Assembly (NCBI RefSeq): GCF_963924675.1
Contig: NW_027077447.1
Coordinates: 682,406 to 746,405 of the forward strand
Length of the DNA stretch: 64,000 bases
Direction: 5' to 3'
Source: Phocoena phocoena
Taxonomy: Eukaryota > Chordata > Mammalia > Artiodactyla > Phocoenidae
In this document: piece by piece, positions 46,193 through 60,118 of the stretch
Position numbering within the stretch: position 1 is the stretch's first letter
Layout of the letters: each line of letters starts with the position of its first letter
Position numbers and translations under genes: made by a program
The notes under the pieces: generated by a model
Database searches by the model: none
What the model saw: the letters and a program-made list of their open reading frames with translations, nothing else
Told to the model about the DNA's origin: nothing

Positions 46193-47938
46193 TATTCAGG
46201 AAAAAACGCATACGCCCTTTTTGGCCAACCAAGCAAGCCTGTAAAGGAAATCTGCACTACAATGAAGTCTCACTGCCCCCCGGGCAAAAGGGCCATCTGA
46301 AAACAGTGTAAAATCCAGAAAGGTAGGACAGGATATGGAGAACAGGGAGCCTTGTTATGCTGATTGGCAGGATGTAAATTGCCAGCAGCCACCCTGGAGA
46401 AGTGTATGGTGTTTCATGAAACACGTAAGAAACAAAGCAACACAGCCTATGGCAATTGCACTTATGGTCCTATTGCTTAGGGAAATTAAAATCAAAAACA
46501 GAGAGCCACTCCAAAGTTTGGGACGGCTGTGTTCCCAAGAAGCTCGTCTACAGAACCAGGTAAATATCCCAGAAAGCAAAAAATGGATAAAGAAGTTGTG
46601 GCACGTACGTGCAATGCAATATCACTCAGCAATGAAATCTGTGTCATCAGGCCCGTAGCGGCATAGTGAGTGGATGCAGGTACGGTGATTCTACGTGAAC
46701 TATGTCACACAGAAAAAGAAACATCATAAGATATCACTAATACACGGAATGTAAACTTGACTACACATGAACTGAATTACAAAACAGAACAGGGTCTCAA
46801 ATTTAGAAAACCAACTAGTGCTTGCTTATGGGGAAAGGTGCGTTGGGCTGCTGCATAAAACCAGAGACTGAAATTAGCACAGATGACATTCCATAAGCCA
46901 AATATGTAATAGACAAAACCTACTCCTTGCTCAACGAAATGGACCCAACACCACATATTCAACGCCTAGGAATATACCTGACTAGGAAGAATCTTAAAAC
47001 CCATGGATTTATATGTCTCCGTAAGAGAATCAAGCGTGTGTACAGCGGCCGAAACGCAGCAGTGAAAATCCAATAAATCCCATTATCAAAATAAATTTCA
47101 AAAACAAAACACAAAGACAGTGAAATAGAGAGCAATTCTTAAATAATTCACTCAGGGCATGTGATGCAACCGGGATTTAACACATCTACACCCAGAGCTG
47201 GTTGAGACATAAGGCTGGACACTTCAGGCTGATAGCATTGGTGAGTTTCGGTGAGCAAATGCAGACTCTTTGAAGTCATACTGCATGGTACCTATTCCAT
47301 GGGTCACAAATCTCCAGGTCCAAGGGATTCTTCCTCCAGCTAAAACATGCATGGGAAACCCACAGTATGGTCCACCGTGTGATTGGGAAACGATTTAAAA
47401 TGCATCTCAGTTTTCGTATCCTGATCCTCGGGTTCATCATTCCAGATGCTTTACGAACACTCTCCCCGCTTGGAGAGTCAGTGCCTTTAACCTCCTGTTT
47501 GGCACAGCTTGCAATTTCTGTGCAAGATGAACAGGAATAGGGACAACCAATGAGAGACTAGCTGTAGGTGTCTGCACGGGCATATGTAACGCTCATTTCC
47601 CACCAGGAAGAGGAATTAACCAAAGGCTCAGCGTGCGCTGCCGGAAACAGATTAGGGCCTGAAGCAATCCTGCGGTTTTGTGCCCAGCTCACAAGAAAGC
47701 GAGTTGAAGAAAGGAGCTCAGGGGCACTGTAATTCAAAAACCTGCAGAATTATAAATGACAGCTATCTTCCAAAAGTATATTGAAGTAAGCCTGCGAAGG
47801 GGACTTGAAAGCGGGGCAGAATTTCAGGAAAACGATTTAAGGGTTAAACTGGAATTGCACTTAAAGAATAGGAAAAGAGGCAGAACGTCGATAATGATGC
47901 ACTTGTCCAAAAAGTGCGGATGCTTTTTTCCCTAAATA
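46193..47938 (+). repeat. Satellite monomer (1,746 bp), class B-b, entering copy 2
   Basis: Class B with the ORF2-like frame open at 46,335-46,658. The second half is mainly class b (TACCTATTCC, CACAGTATGGTCC), with one class a state (CTCCAGG). From about 47,837 it takes on the edge-variant sequence (AAGGGTTAAACTGG) that marks the start of the second composite block. Confidence 0.94.
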
Positions 47939-49316
47939 TATTCAGGAAAAAACGCATACGCACTTTTTGGCCAACCAAGCAAGCTTGTAAATAAATCTGC
48001 ACTCCAATGAAGTCTCAGTGTCCCCCAGGGCAATAGGGCCATTTAAAAAAATTGTAAAATCCAGAAACGGAGGACAGGCAATGGAGAACAGGGATCCTTA
48101 TTATGCTGATGCATATGATGTAAATTGCCGACAGCCATTCTGGAGAAGTGTTATGTGTTTCCTGAAACACGTAAGAAACAAAGCAACACAGCCTATGGCA
48201 CTTCCACTTATGGCCCTACAGCTTAGGGAAATTAAAATCAAAAACACCCAGCCACCTCAAAGTTTCGGACCTCTCTGTTCACAAGAACCTCGTTTACAGT
48301 ACCAGGCAAATATCTCAGAGAGCAAACAATGGATAAAGAAGTTGTGGTACGTACGTACAATGGAATATCACTCAGCAATGAAATCTGTGTCTTCAGGCCC
48401 ATAGAGGCAAAGTGAGTGGATTCAGGTCTGGTGATTCTACGTGAAATAAGTCACACATAAAAAGAAACATCATAAAATATCACTAATACACAGTATGTAA
48501 TCTTGACTACACATGAACTGAATTACAAAACAGAACAGTCTCAAATTTAGAAAACCAACTTGTGCTTGCTTGTGGAGAAAGGTGCGTTGGAGTGCTGCAT
48601 AAAACCAGAGACTGAAATTACCACAGATACCGTTCCATAAGCCAAATATGTAATAGACAAGACCTACTCCTTGCTCAACGAAATGGACTCAACACCACAT
48701 ATTCAACGCCTAGGAATATACCTGACTAGGAAGAATCTTAAAACCCATGGATTTATATGTCTCTGTAAGAGAATCAAGAGTGTTTACAGCGGCATTAACG
48801 CAGCAGTGAAAATCCGATAAATCACAGTGTCAAAAAAGAATTTCAAAAACAAAACACAATGACAGTGAAATAGAGAGCAATTCTTAAATAACTCACACAG
48901 GGCATGTGATGCCACCTGGTTTACCACATCTACACCCAGAGCTGGGTGAGAGATAAGGCTGGACCCTTTGGGCTGATAGCATTGGTGAGGTTCAGTGAGC
49001 AAATGCAGACCCTTTGATGTCATACTGCCTGGTACCCATTCCATGGGTCCCAACTCTCCAGGTTCAAGGGATTCTTCCTCCAGCTAAAACATGCATGGGA
49101 AACCCAGAGTATGCTCCACCGTGTGACTGGGAAACCTTTTTACATGCATGTCTGTTTTCGTCCCCTGGTACTCAGGTTCACCATTCCAGACCCTTTTCTT
49201 AAACTCTCCCCATTTGGAGAGTCAGTGCCTTTAACCTCCTGTTTGGCACTGTTTGCAATTTCTGCGCAAGATGAACAGGAATACGGAGAACCATTGGGAG
49301 ACTATCTGTAGGTGTG

Positions 49317-49327
49317 TGCACGGGCAA
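49317..49327. repeat. Target-site duplication, left (copy 2)
   Basis: TGCACGGGCAA, identical to copy 1 and to its partner at 50,000-50,010. Confidence 0.92.
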
Positions 49328-49999
49328 ATATTTTTTTTAACATCTTTATTGGGGTATAATTGCTTTACAATGGTGTGTTAGTTTTTGCTTTATAACAAAG
49401 TGAATCAGCCATACATATACATATGCTCCCTGTGTCTTCCCTCTTGTGTCTCCCTCCCTCCCTCTCTCCCCCTTCCACCCCTCCAGGCTGTCCCAACGCC
49501 CCGAGCTAATATCCCTGTGCCTTGCGGCTGCTTCCCCCTTGCTATCTACCTTACTACATTTGTTAGTGTGTATATGTCCATGACTCTCTCTCGCCCTGTC
49601 AGAACTCACCATTCCCCCTCCCCATATCCTCAATTCCGTTCTCCAGTAGGTCTGCGCCTCTATTCCTGTCTTATCCCTAGGTTCTTCATGACATTTTTTT
49701 CCTTTAAATTCCATATATATGTGTTAGCATACGCTATTTGTCTTTTTCTTTCTGACTTACTTCACTCTGTATGACAGACTCTAGGTCTATCCATCTCATT
49801 ACAAATAACTCAGTTTCATTTCTTTTTAAGGCTGAGTAATATTCCATTGTGTATATGTGCCACATCTTCTTTATCCATTCGTCCGATGATGGGCGCTTAG
49901 GTTCTTTCCATCTCCGGGCTATTGTAAATAGAGCTGCAATGAACATTTTGGTACATGACTCTTTTTGAATTTTGGTTTTCTCAGGGTATATGCCCAGTA
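49328..49999 (-). mobile_element. 5'-truncated L1 retrotransposon, antisense (copy 2)
   Basis: The same insertion as at 25,850-26,520, with the same truncation point and target duplications. It is one base longer in the pyrimidine tract. The ORF2 C-terminal frame is at 49,734-49,946 on the minus strand. It was inherited by duplication rather than inserted twice. Confidence 0.95.
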
Positions 50000-50010
50000 T
50001 GCACGGGCAA
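50000..50010. repeat. Target-site duplication, right (copy 2)
   Basis: TGCACGGGCAA, partner of 49,317-49,327. Confidence 0.92.
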
Positions 50011-50360
50011 TTTTAACACTCATTTCCCAACAGGAAAAGGAATTAACCAAAGGCTCAGCATGCCGTGCTGGAACAAGATTAGGGCCTGAAGCAATCCTGC
50101 GGTTTTGTGGCCAGCTCACAAGAAAGCGAGTTGAGGAAAGGAGCTCAGGGGCACTGTCATTCACATACCTGCAGACTTATAAATGACAGAAATCGTACAA
50201 AAATATATTGAATTAAGGCTGCGAAGAGGACTTGAAAGTGGGGCAGAATTGCTGGAATCCGATTTCAGGAGGTAGACGTGAATTGCTCTGAAAGCATAAG
50301 AGAAGTGGCAGAACCTCGTCAATGAAGCACTTGGCCAAAAAGGGCATATGCATTTTTTCC

Positions 50361-53300
50361 AGGGCCATCATTCACGGGAGTAGGAGGCTCCCAGCATGCT
50401 CCAGTGGCCAACAGAGGGCCCACGTCGCCAAGGCGATGTGAGCTAGCCAGGCAGGAGTGACCTGACATCAGAGGGCTCACCTCACAGAATGGTAGGGAAC
50501 CCAGCCAGGATCAGACTCTCCCCAGAGGGCCCACATCACCAAGGTGATGGGAACCAGGCAGGAGTGTCCTCACACCCGTGGGGCCACATCATCAAAAGTT
50601 GAGGTACCCAGCACATGTGGCCTCAAACCAGAGGACCCACATCACCATGGGTTTCGGAGTGAGGCAGGCAGGATTAACCTCACAACACATGTCCCATTGT
50701 ATACAAAAGGTGTGGAAACCAGCAGTTGGATCTTCCTAGCAGGCGGCCCAGAGCACTGAGGCTATGAGATCCAGGCCGGCATGAACTCACAACAGAGGGC
50801 CCTCATTGTGATTCTGTAAGCAACCCAGCCGTTGTGACCTCAGAGCAGAAGGCCCACATCCCCATGGGGAAGGGAAACAAGCAGGAGTGTCATCGCAAGA
50901 GTGGGCACACATGAAAAAATGTGGGGAGCCCAGCAATTAGTGCCTGATGCCAGAGGGCCCTCATCACCGAGGGGAGGTGGCTCCCAGCCAGCTCCGACTG
51001 CTATCAGAGGGGCGATGTCGCCAATGCGGAGTGCGACAACCAGGCAGGAGTGACCTCAGAGCAGAGGGTCAACCTCACAGAAGTGTGAAGAACCAAAGAG
51101 GATCAGATTCTCACCAGAGGGCCCACATCACCAAGGGAATGGGAACCAGGCAGGAGTGTCCTCACACTAGTGGGGCCACATCACCGAAAAGTGAGGGACC
51201 CAGCACACGTGGCCTCAAACCAGAGGACACACATCACAAGGGAGCTGGGATTGAGGCAGGCAGGAGGAGCCTCAAAACAGAGGGACCATAGAATTAAAGA
51301 GGTGAAGAATCCCGCAGTTGGAACCTCCCAGCAGGCGGCCAGGAGCAGCGAGACTATGGGATCCAGGCCGGAGTGATCTCACACCAGAGGGCCGTCATCA
51401 TGAAACTGTGAGCAACCTAGGCGTTGGGATCTCAGAGCAGAAGACCCACATTCCCATGGGGTTGGGAACCTGTCAGAAGTGTACTCGCACCACAGGGCAC
51501 ACATCAGAGAATTTCGGGAACCCAGGAGTTAGGGCTTGACGCCAGAGGGCCCTCATTACCAAGGGGAGGAGACTCCAATCAGGCACCAACACCCAACTGA
51601 GGTCCCACGTCGCCAAGGTGACGTGTGACAGCCAGGTAGGAGTGACCTCACCGCAGAGGGCCTACCTCACAGAAGGGTGAGGAACACAGCCAGGATAAGA
51701 CTCTCACCAGAGGGCCCACATCACCAAGGTGATCAGAACCAGGCAGGAGAGTCTTCACACCAGTGTGGCCACATCATAGAAAGGTGAGGAACCCAGCACA
51801 TGTGGCCTAAACCAGAAGACCCACATCTCCAAGGGGCTCGGAATGAGGCAGGCAGGAGTAGCCTCACAACACAGGGCCCATAGAATAAAAAAGCTGAGGA
51901 ATCCAGCAATGGGAACCTCCCAGCAGGCGGCCAAGAGCACCAAGTCTATGCGATTCAGGCCGCAGTAAACTCACAGCAGAGGGTCCACATCATGAAAATG
52001 CAAGCAACCCAGCCATTTGGACCTCAGAGCAGAAGGTCCACATCCCCAAGGTGTTAGGAGCATGGCAGGAGTGTCCTCGCACCACTTAGCACATATCAGA
52101 AAATGTGGGTACCCAGCAGTTAGGGCCTGACGCCAGAGGGCCCTCATCACTGAGGGGAGGAGGCTCCCAGCATGTTCCAACTACCACAACAGGGCCCACG
52201 TCACCAAGGCGGGGTGTGCCAGCCAGGCAGGAGTGACCTCACAGCAGACGGCCCACCTCAAAGAAGTGTGAGGAACCCAACCAGGATCAGACTCTCACCA
52301 GAGGGCCCATATCACCAAGGGGACGGGAACCAGGCACGAGTGTCCTCACACCAGTGGGGCCACATCACTAAAAGATGAGGAAACTGGCACATGTGGCCAC
52401 AAACCAGAGGACCTACATCACCAAGGGGCTGGGAGTGACACAGGCAGGAGGAGCCTCCCAACACAGGGCCCAAAGAATAAAAAAGGTGAGGAACCCAGCA
52501 GTTGGAACTTCCCAGCAGGCGGCCCAGAGTACAGAGGCTATGGGATCTAGGAATGAGTGAACTAACACCAGAGAGCTAACATCAGGAAACTGTGAGCAAC
52601 CCAGTCGTTGGAACCTCAGACCAGAAGGCCCATATCGCCATGGGGATGGGAACATTTCACGAGTGTCCTGGCATCACTGGGCTCACATCAGAAAACCTGG
52701 GGAGCCCAGCAGTTAGAGCCTGACGCCAGAGGGACCTCATCACCGAGGACAGGAGTCTCCAAAAGGATCCAACTGCCACCAGAGGGCCGACGTCACCAAG
52801 GCAATGGGAGCAAGCCAGGCAGGAGTTACCTCAGAGCACAGGGCCCACCTCACAGAACGGTAAGGAACCCAGCCAGGATCAGACTCTCACCAGAGGGGCC
52901 ACATCACCAAGGGGCTGGGAAACAGGCACGAGTGTCCTCACACCATTGGGGCCACATCATCGAAAGGTGAGGGACCCAGCACACGTGGCCTCACACCAGA
53001 GGACACACATCACAACGGGGCTGGGATTGAGGCAGGCAGGAGGAGCCTCAAAACAGAGGGCCCATAGAATAAAAAAGGTGAGGAATCCTGCAGTTGGAAC
53101 CTCCCAGCAGGCGCCCAGGAGCAGCAAGCCTATGGGATCTAGGCCGGAATGAATGCACATCAGAGGGCCCTCATCATGAAACTGTGAGCACCCCAGCCGT
53201 TGGGACCTCAGAGCAGAAGGCCCAAATTCCCATGGGGTTGGGAACCTGACAGGAGTGTACTCGCACCACAGGTCGCACATCTGCAAATTTTGGGAGCCCA

Positions 53301-55721
53301 GGAGTTAGGGTCTGATGCAAGAGGGCCCTCATTACCGAGGGACAGAGACTCGCAGCAGACACCAACTCCCAACTGAGGGCCCACGTCACCAAGGTGATGT
53401 GTGCCAGCCAGGCAGGAGTGACCTCACCGCAGAGGGCCTACCTCACAGAAGGGTGAGGAAACCAGCCAGGATAAGACTCTCACCAGAGGGCCCACATCAC
53501 CAAGGGGATCGGAACCAGGCAGGAGGGTCCTCACACCAGTGTGGCCACATTATAGAAAGGTGAGGAACCCAGAACATGTGGCCTAAAACAGGGGACCCAC
53601 ATCTCCACGGGGCTAGGAGTGAGGCAAGCAGGAGTATCCTCACAAAACAGAGCCCACAGAATAAAAGTTGTGAGGAATCCAGCAGTTGGAACCGGCCAGT
53701 AGGCCGCCCAGAGCACAGAGTCTATGGGATCCAGGCCACAGCAAACTCACAGCAGAGGTCCCACATCATGAAACTGTGAGCAACCCAGCGGATGGGACCT
53801 CAGAGCAGAAGGCCCACATCCCTATGGGGATGGGAACCTGACAGGAGTGTCCTCGGCCCACTTCCACGAATCAGAAAATGTGGGAACCCAGCAGTTAGGA
53901 CCTGAGGCCAGAGGACCCTCATCACCGAGGGGAGGAGGCTCCCAGCAGGCTCCAACTGCCACCATAAGGCCGATGTCACCAAGGCGGGGTGTGCCAACCA
54001 GGCAGGAGTGACCTCAGAGCAGAAAGCCCACCTCACAGAAGTGTGAGGAACCCAACAAGGATCAGACTGTCACCAGAGGGCCAACATCACCAAGGGAATG
54101 GGAACCAGGCAGGAGTGTCCTCACACCAGTGGGGCTACATCACCATAATTTGAGGGACCCAGCACACGTGGCCTCAAACCTGAGGACACACATCACCAAG
54201 GGGCTGGGAGTGAGGCAGGCCAGAGGATCCTCAAAACAGAGGGACCATAGAATAAAAAAGGTGAGGAATCCCACAGTTGGAACCTCCGGCAGGCAGCCAG
54301 GAGCAGCGAGGCTATGGGATCTAGGCAGGAGTGAACTCACACCAGAGGGCCCTCATCATGAAACTGTGAGCAACACAGCCGTTGGGACCTCAGAGCAGAA
54401 GGCTCACATCCCCATGGGGATGGGAACCTGGCAGGAGTGTCCTTGCACCACTTAGCACGAATCAGAAAATGTGGGAACCCAGCAGTTAGGGCCTGAGGCC
54501 AGAGGGCCCTCATCACCGAGGGGAGGAGGCTCCCAGCAGGCTCCAACTGCCACCATATGGCCGACGTTGCCAAGGCGGGGTGTGCCAGCCAGGCAGGAGT
54601 GACCTCAGAGCAGAGGGCCCACCTCACAGAAGGGTGAGGAACCTAACCAGGATCAGACTCTCACCAGAGGGCCAACATCACCAAGGTGATGGGAACCAGG
54701 CAAGACTGTCCTAACAGCAGTGGGGCCAACATCACCAAGGGAATGGGAACCAGGCAAGAGTGTCCTCACACCAGTGTGGCCACATTATAGATAGGTGAGG
54801 AACACAGCACATGTGGCCTCAAACAAGGGGACACACATCACGAAGGGGCTGGGAGTGAGGCATGCAGGAGGAGACGCACAACCGAGGGCCCATAGAATAA
54901 AAAAGGTAAGGAATCGAGAAGTTGGAAACTCCAAGCTGGAGGCCCAGAGCACTGACACTATGGGATACAGGCCAGAGTGAACACACAGCAAAGGGCCCAC
55001 ATCATGAAACTGTGAGCAACCCAGCAGTTGGGACCACAGAACAGAAGTCCCACATGCCCATGGGGATGGGAACCTGGCAGGAGTGACTCGCACCACTGGG
55101 CACACATCAGAAAATGTGTGGAGCCCAGCACTTAGGGCCTGACACCAGAAGGCCCTCATCACTGAGGGGAGGAGGCCCCAGCACGCTCCAACTGCCACCA
55201 GAGGGTCCACGTCGCCAAGGCGACGTGCGCCAGCCAGGCAGGATTGACCTCACAGCAGAGGGCCCACATCATGAAAGTGTGAGCAACCCAGCCATTAGGA
55301 CCTCAGAACAGAAGGCCCACACGCTCATGAGGATGGGAACCTGGCAGGAGTGCCCTCGTACCACTTAGCACGTATCAGAAAATGTGGGAACCCCGCCATT
55401 AGGGTCTGACGCCAGAGGGCCTCATCACCGCGGGAAGGAGGCTCCCAGCAGGCTCCAACTGCCACCAGGGTGCCGAAGTCAACAAGGCGGGTTGTGCCAG
55501 CCAGGCAGGAGTGACCTCAGAGAAGAGGGCTCACCTCACGGATGTGTGAGGAACCCAACCAGGATCAGAGTCTCACCAGAGGGCCCACATCACCAAGGGG
55601 ATGGGAACCAGGCAGGAGTGTCCACACACCAGTGGGGCCACATCATCAAAAGATGAGGAACCCATCACATATGGCCTCAAACCTGAGGACATACATCACC
55701 ATGTGGCTGGGAGTGAGGCAG
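50361..55721 (+). repeat. 592 bp higher-order tandem array (copy 2)
   Basis: Same unit phasing as copy 1 shifted by 23,479 (first anchored unit at 50,523). It contains the same enlarged 912 bp unit at about 54,665-55,576. Most differences from copy 1 are single bases. One dense cluster lies at about 50,974-51,026, where six bases differ within about 50. Confidence 0.93.
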
Positions 55722-56088
55722 GTATCTGGAGGGGCACATTTAACTCTAATTTCCCACCAGGAAGAGGAATTAACCAAAGGCTCAGAGTGCCGTGCCGGAC
55801 CCTGATTATGGCCTGAAGCAAACCTGCAGTTTTGTGGCCAGCTTACAAGGAAGCGAGTTAAGAAAGGAGCTCAGCGGCACTGTAATTCACAAACCTGCAG
55901 AGATAAATGACAGCTATTGGCAAAAATATATCAAAGTAAGTCTGCAAAGAGGACTTGAAAACGAGGCAGAATTGCAGGAATCATATTTCAAGAGGTAGAT
56001 TGGAATTGCATTTAAAGCATATGAAAAGCGGCAGATCTTTGACAGTGATGCACATGGACAAAAAGTGCGTATACATTTTTCCTGAATA
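55722..56088 (+). repeat. Satellite fragment right of the 592 bp array (copy 2)
   Basis: Counterpart of 32,243-32,609, ending at the palindrome centre. Confidence 0.9.
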
Positions 56089-56847
56089 TATTCAGGAAAA
56101 AACGCATATGAACATTTTGGCCAACCAAGCACTCCAGCAATGGAAATCCACACTACAATGAAGTCACATTTCCCATTCGTCAAAAAGGCCATCTGAATAA
56201 AGTGTAAAAACCAGAAACACAGGACAGGCCATGGAGAACAGGGAGCCGTGTTATGCTGATGGGCGGGATGTAAATTGCCAACAGACACTCCGGAGATGTT
56301 CATGGTGTATCCTGAAACATCTAAAAAACAAAGCTACAGAGCCTAGGGCACTTCCACTTTTGGCCCTATAGCTTAGGAAAATTAAAATCAACAAGACACA
56401 GCCAACACAAAATTTAGGGCTGCTGTGTTTACAAGAACCTTGTGTCCAGTACAAATTAAATATCCCAGAAAGAAAAAAATGGATAAAGAAGTTGTGCTAC
56501 TTACGTACAACGGAATATCACTCAGCAGTGAAATCAATGTCATCAGGCCTGTAGCAGCAAATTGAGTGGATTTAATTATGATGATTCTAAGAGAAATATG
56601 TCACACAAAGAAAGATAATTATCATAAGATATCACTAATAGAGGGAGTGTAAACTTGGCTACACATAAACTGAATTACAAAACCGAACAGAGTCTCACAT
56701 TTAGATAAAAACCTTATGCTTGCTTAAGGGGAAAGTTGAGTTGGGCTGCTGTATAAAAACAGATTGAAATTAGCACACATACCATTCCATAAGCCAAACA
56801 CGTAATAAACAAGACCTACTCTTTGCTCAACGAAATAGACTCATCCA
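56089..56847 (+). repeat. Truncated satellite monomer, L1-derived half (copy 2)
   Basis: Counterpart of 32,610-33,368 with scattered substitutions (AACCTTGTGTCCAG at about 56,437, against AACCTCGAGTCCAG). Confidence 0.9.
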
Positions 56848-56848
56848 T

Positions 56849-57569
56849 GGTGTATCACCTCACACCTATTAGAATGGGCATCATCAGAAAATCTACAAAC
56901 AACAAATGCTGGAAACGGTGTGGAGATAAGGAATCCTCTTCCACTATTGTTGGGAACGTAAATTGATACAGTCACTGTGGAGAACATTATGGAGTTTCTT
57001 ATAAAACTAAGAATAGAATTACCATATGATACAGCAATCCCTCTACTGGGCATATACCCAGACAAAACCATAAATCAAAAAGAGACATTCACCACAATGT
57101 TCATTGCGTCACTATTTACACTATCCAGGAAATGGAAGCAACCTAAATGCCCACAGACAGACGAATGCATAAAGATGTGGTACATATATAAAATGGAATA
57201 TTACTAAGCCATAAAAAGGAATGAAATTGGGACATTTGTAGAGACGTTGATGGATCTAGAGACTGTCATACAGAGTGAAGTAAGTCAGAAAGAGAAAAAC
57301 AAATCTTGTATATTAATGCATATATGTGGAACCTAGAAAAATTGTACAGATGAACCGTTTTGCAAGGCAGAAATAGAGCAACACATGTATACAACAAACG
57401 TATGGACAACAAGGGGGGAAAGCTGTTGGGGATGGTGGTGGGAGGAGTTGAGATATTGGGATTGGTATGTATACATTTATATGTATAAAGTAGATAACCA
57501 AAAACAACCTGCTGTATAAAAATATAAAATTAAATTCAAAATAAAAAAATAAAATTAAAAAAAGTAAAA
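56849..57569 (+). mobile_element. 5'-truncated L1 3' end, plus strand (copy 2)
   Basis: Counterpart of 33,370-34,090, with the same early stop after MEYY and the same missing codon. One visible difference is TTCATTGCGTC at about 57,100. Confidence 0.92.
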
Positions 57570-58121
57570 CAGAAAAAATATTCTTCCCTTCACATACATG
57601 TATTTATATGAATAAATTATTTCCATGCTTATATCTGTAAATACACAAAAGAGGAATAAAATCTACCTTGAACCAAAAACGAAAAAAAGATAAAAAAGAA
57701 CAGAACCCACCAGTTACACAGAGGAAAACCGTTTCAGGGCACTTGCTCCAATTGCAAACAATTCTGAAGTTGGTCAGTCGTGGGGAATCATCTCCCACTC
57801 AGCCAGCATGCTCCTCGCAACAAGCGTCCTCACTGCAAAGCCGGGGGACGGTGCCGAGGTATCTGTGAGTAAACGTGGGCCGAGCCCCAGGCCAGCTGCT
57901 GCTGAAATGTTCCCACCCTTCCAAGGCTAAACACCTGAATATGTACAAGGACTTGAAAACCTAGAGGAAGGGCCATGGAGCCACATGAGGGACAGCATGC
58001 CAGCCGACTTGGTGCCTGCAGGCCAGCCAGGATGGTCCTGGCCCTGGGTGCTCTTCTGGAAGCTCTCCCTTTCCCTGCCTGAGATACCCCTGCTGTCCCG
58101 GCCCCCACTGCTTTCTTCCTT
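57570..58121. other. Unassigned sequence downstream of candidate exon (copy 2)
   Basis: Counterpart of 34,091-34,642. No recognised feature. Confidence 0.4.
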
Positions 58122-58127
58122 CCTCAC

Positions 58128-58329
58128 CTGTGCCCAGGGAGAAATTCCAGCAGCAGGTGTGGGTGACACATCCTCTTCTTTAGCAGGTAGCATCTTGGCA
58201 ACTGCTGCAGAAAGTCCAGCAGAGCCCCACTCACACTGGGACACCCACAAAGCCGTGGCCTCTCACTCCCTCCCACCAGCCCAGCCCCGAGACTGCTGAC
58301 AGGGCAGAGAAAATGGCGTCAGGCACAGC
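58128..58329 (-). pseudogene. First-exon-like fragment of an unrecognised gene (copy 2)
   Basis: Start codon at 58,193, the same 22 codons and the same GTGAGG donor as copy 1. The upstream leader differs by a single visible change (GTGGCCTCTCACTCC against GTGGCTTCTCACTCC). Confidence 0.5.
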
Positions 58330-58358
58330 TGCAGGGGCTCTTGCTGCCTGGAGCGGTG

Positions 58359-58431
58359 TTTATATTGATCTCAACCCAGGCACACCTGGGGAGGGCTGGC
58401 CAGCACGGTCAGGCTTCCCAAGCCAGCCAAT
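58359..58431 (-). promoter_or_regulatory. TATA/CCAAT promoter-like pair (copy 2)
   Basis: TATA core 58,364-58,359 on the minus strand and CCAAT at 58,427-58,431, unchanged from copy 1 despite nearby substitutions (CCCAAGCCAGCC against CCCAGGCCAGCC). Confidence 0.5.
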
Positions 58432-58876
58432 AATCACCCCTCAGGGGCTCACAGTTGCTGAAAATGGAACTTGCTGAATTGGCCAGGTCCAAGGAACAGG
58501 TGTGGGCTCCTGAGAGTCAGGATAGACAAGGGGCTGCAGCTCTGGCTTGTTTTCTAATCATATTATCTGGCCCATGAGTGGGAGACAACTTCAAGAAAAC
58601 CCTCTCCTAATGAGAGGAACCCAGGAGTCAGGGAGAGGAGGGGTGGGTGGTGGTTGGAGACAGAGGCCTGGTGCCCCGGGTGCAGTGGAAGTCTCTGGAA
58701 GACCAGGTGGAGGAGGCCGCACAGAGTGATGCCCAGGGTCACAGACCTGTCAGAGCTGCTGTTTGTTAGTTCAAGTCCTGCTCTGAGGTGCTCTGTGTCA
58801 GATCTGAGCGACAGGTGAGCTGGGAGTGCTCTGCAATGAGGGCTATGTGCACGGTTCCTGTGTGCCCAGCCCTGCC
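58432..58876. other. GC-rich flank of the promoter-like region (copy 2)
   Basis: Counterpart of 34,953-35,397. No recognised feature. Confidence 0.4.
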
Positions 58877-59086
58877 AAGGCACCTGCAAGGGTAGCTCTG
58901 TATCCTGGGAGGGGCCTGACCACGGGAGCCCCATGGACTGCAGAGGACCTGCCCAGGGAATCCCATATCCTGGGAGGGGCCTGAACACGAGAGCCCCGTG
59001 GGCTGGGGTGGGGGTAGGGTACCTGCCCAGGTGAGCTCCATATCCTGGGATTGGCCTGACCTCGAGAGCCCCATGGGCTGCTGGAG
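58877..59086 (+). repeat. Short tandem repeat, ~65-75 bp unit (copy 2)
   Basis: Counterpart of 35,398-35,607 with the same three units. Two substitutions are visible (CAAGGCACC and GGGAGGGGCC). Confidence 0.85.
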
Positions 59087-60118
59087 TCCTGGTAAAGGAT
59101 GTCAGGACAGTCAGTGAAGCCACTGAGGATATACCTCCAGTAGTTCCTAAATCCTACACCCTGCTGGTCATTCTACCAACCACCAGGACTTGGTATTCTG
59201 TATTAGTCTTCACTGATGCCTTCTTTTGTATTCCATTAGTCCCAGAGTCACAAGAAATTTTGGCTTGTGAGTGACAGGACTCAACATACAACTAAAACAA
59301 TACTTCCAGGCTGTCTTGCCCCAAGGGTTCAAAAATTCCCACACCATCTTTGGGGAAAGCTCAGCTAAAGACCTAAAATTTCTACCTCTGGAAAAGGAAA
59401 CACTCCTTCAATATTCAGACGACATTCTGATCGCCAGCCCTACTAAGGAGGCCTCAGAACTACCAAGCCAATAAAGGATAGAAGTTGTCCACGAAAAAGC
59501 TCAAGTATCACAGACTACGGTGACCTGCCTGGGCTTCATTCTCACAGAAGGTCGGAGAAGCCCATCCCAGGAAAGGGAAGAAACAATTTATAGCCTTACC
59601 CCTTTCTGAAACTAGAAGACAGCTTAGGGGTTCCTGGGGAAGCCAGGGTTTCCTGCCTCTGGATCCCTAACTACAGTCTACTAGCTGGGCCTCTATATGA
59701 AACACTGAAAGGAAAAGATGATGATCCTTTTGAATAGAATCCAGAAGTGGCCTTTCAAGAATGGAAAGAGCAGTCAATTCAGACCCTTGCCCTGGAACTC
59801 CCTAATTTAGCTAAACCCTTTGACCTTTACATTCCTGGTGAAAGGTGAATCGCCATTGGAGTATTAGTGCAAAAACTGGGACCACTTGAAATGGAACAAT
59901 GCAAGAATGCCATCCATGTAGGATAAACTATGGTCACCAAGGGGCTTGGCCCACCGCCACATCTGGCCAAGATACTGGTGGTATCTGAAAACCTGGAAAT
60001 CAGCAGCCCAAAAGGCCACCTCCCTTCTAAGGGAAACGGACCCCATGTGGTGATCCTAACCCCCAACCATGCCCTGAAGTTGCAGGGTTTGCTCCGTGGG
60101 CACACTGACCTCGATTGA
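59087..60118 (+). pseudogene. Decayed class I endogenous retrovirus pol fragment (copy 2)
   Basis: Counterpart of 35,608-36,639, with YSDD at 59,412-59,423 and the same stops and frame breaks. The shared lesions show that decay preceded the duplication. Confidence 0.85.

Larger units (their letters stand above)
47939..50360 (+). repeat. Edge satellite monomer split by L1 (copy 2)
   Basis: Counterpart of 24,460-26,881. Its ORF2-like frame is open over 128 codons (48,018-48,404) because the edge variant lacks the upstream stop. Its opening palindrome reads CCCTAAATATATTCAGG, so the mirrored core change of copy 1 is present on the left side only. Confidence 0.92.
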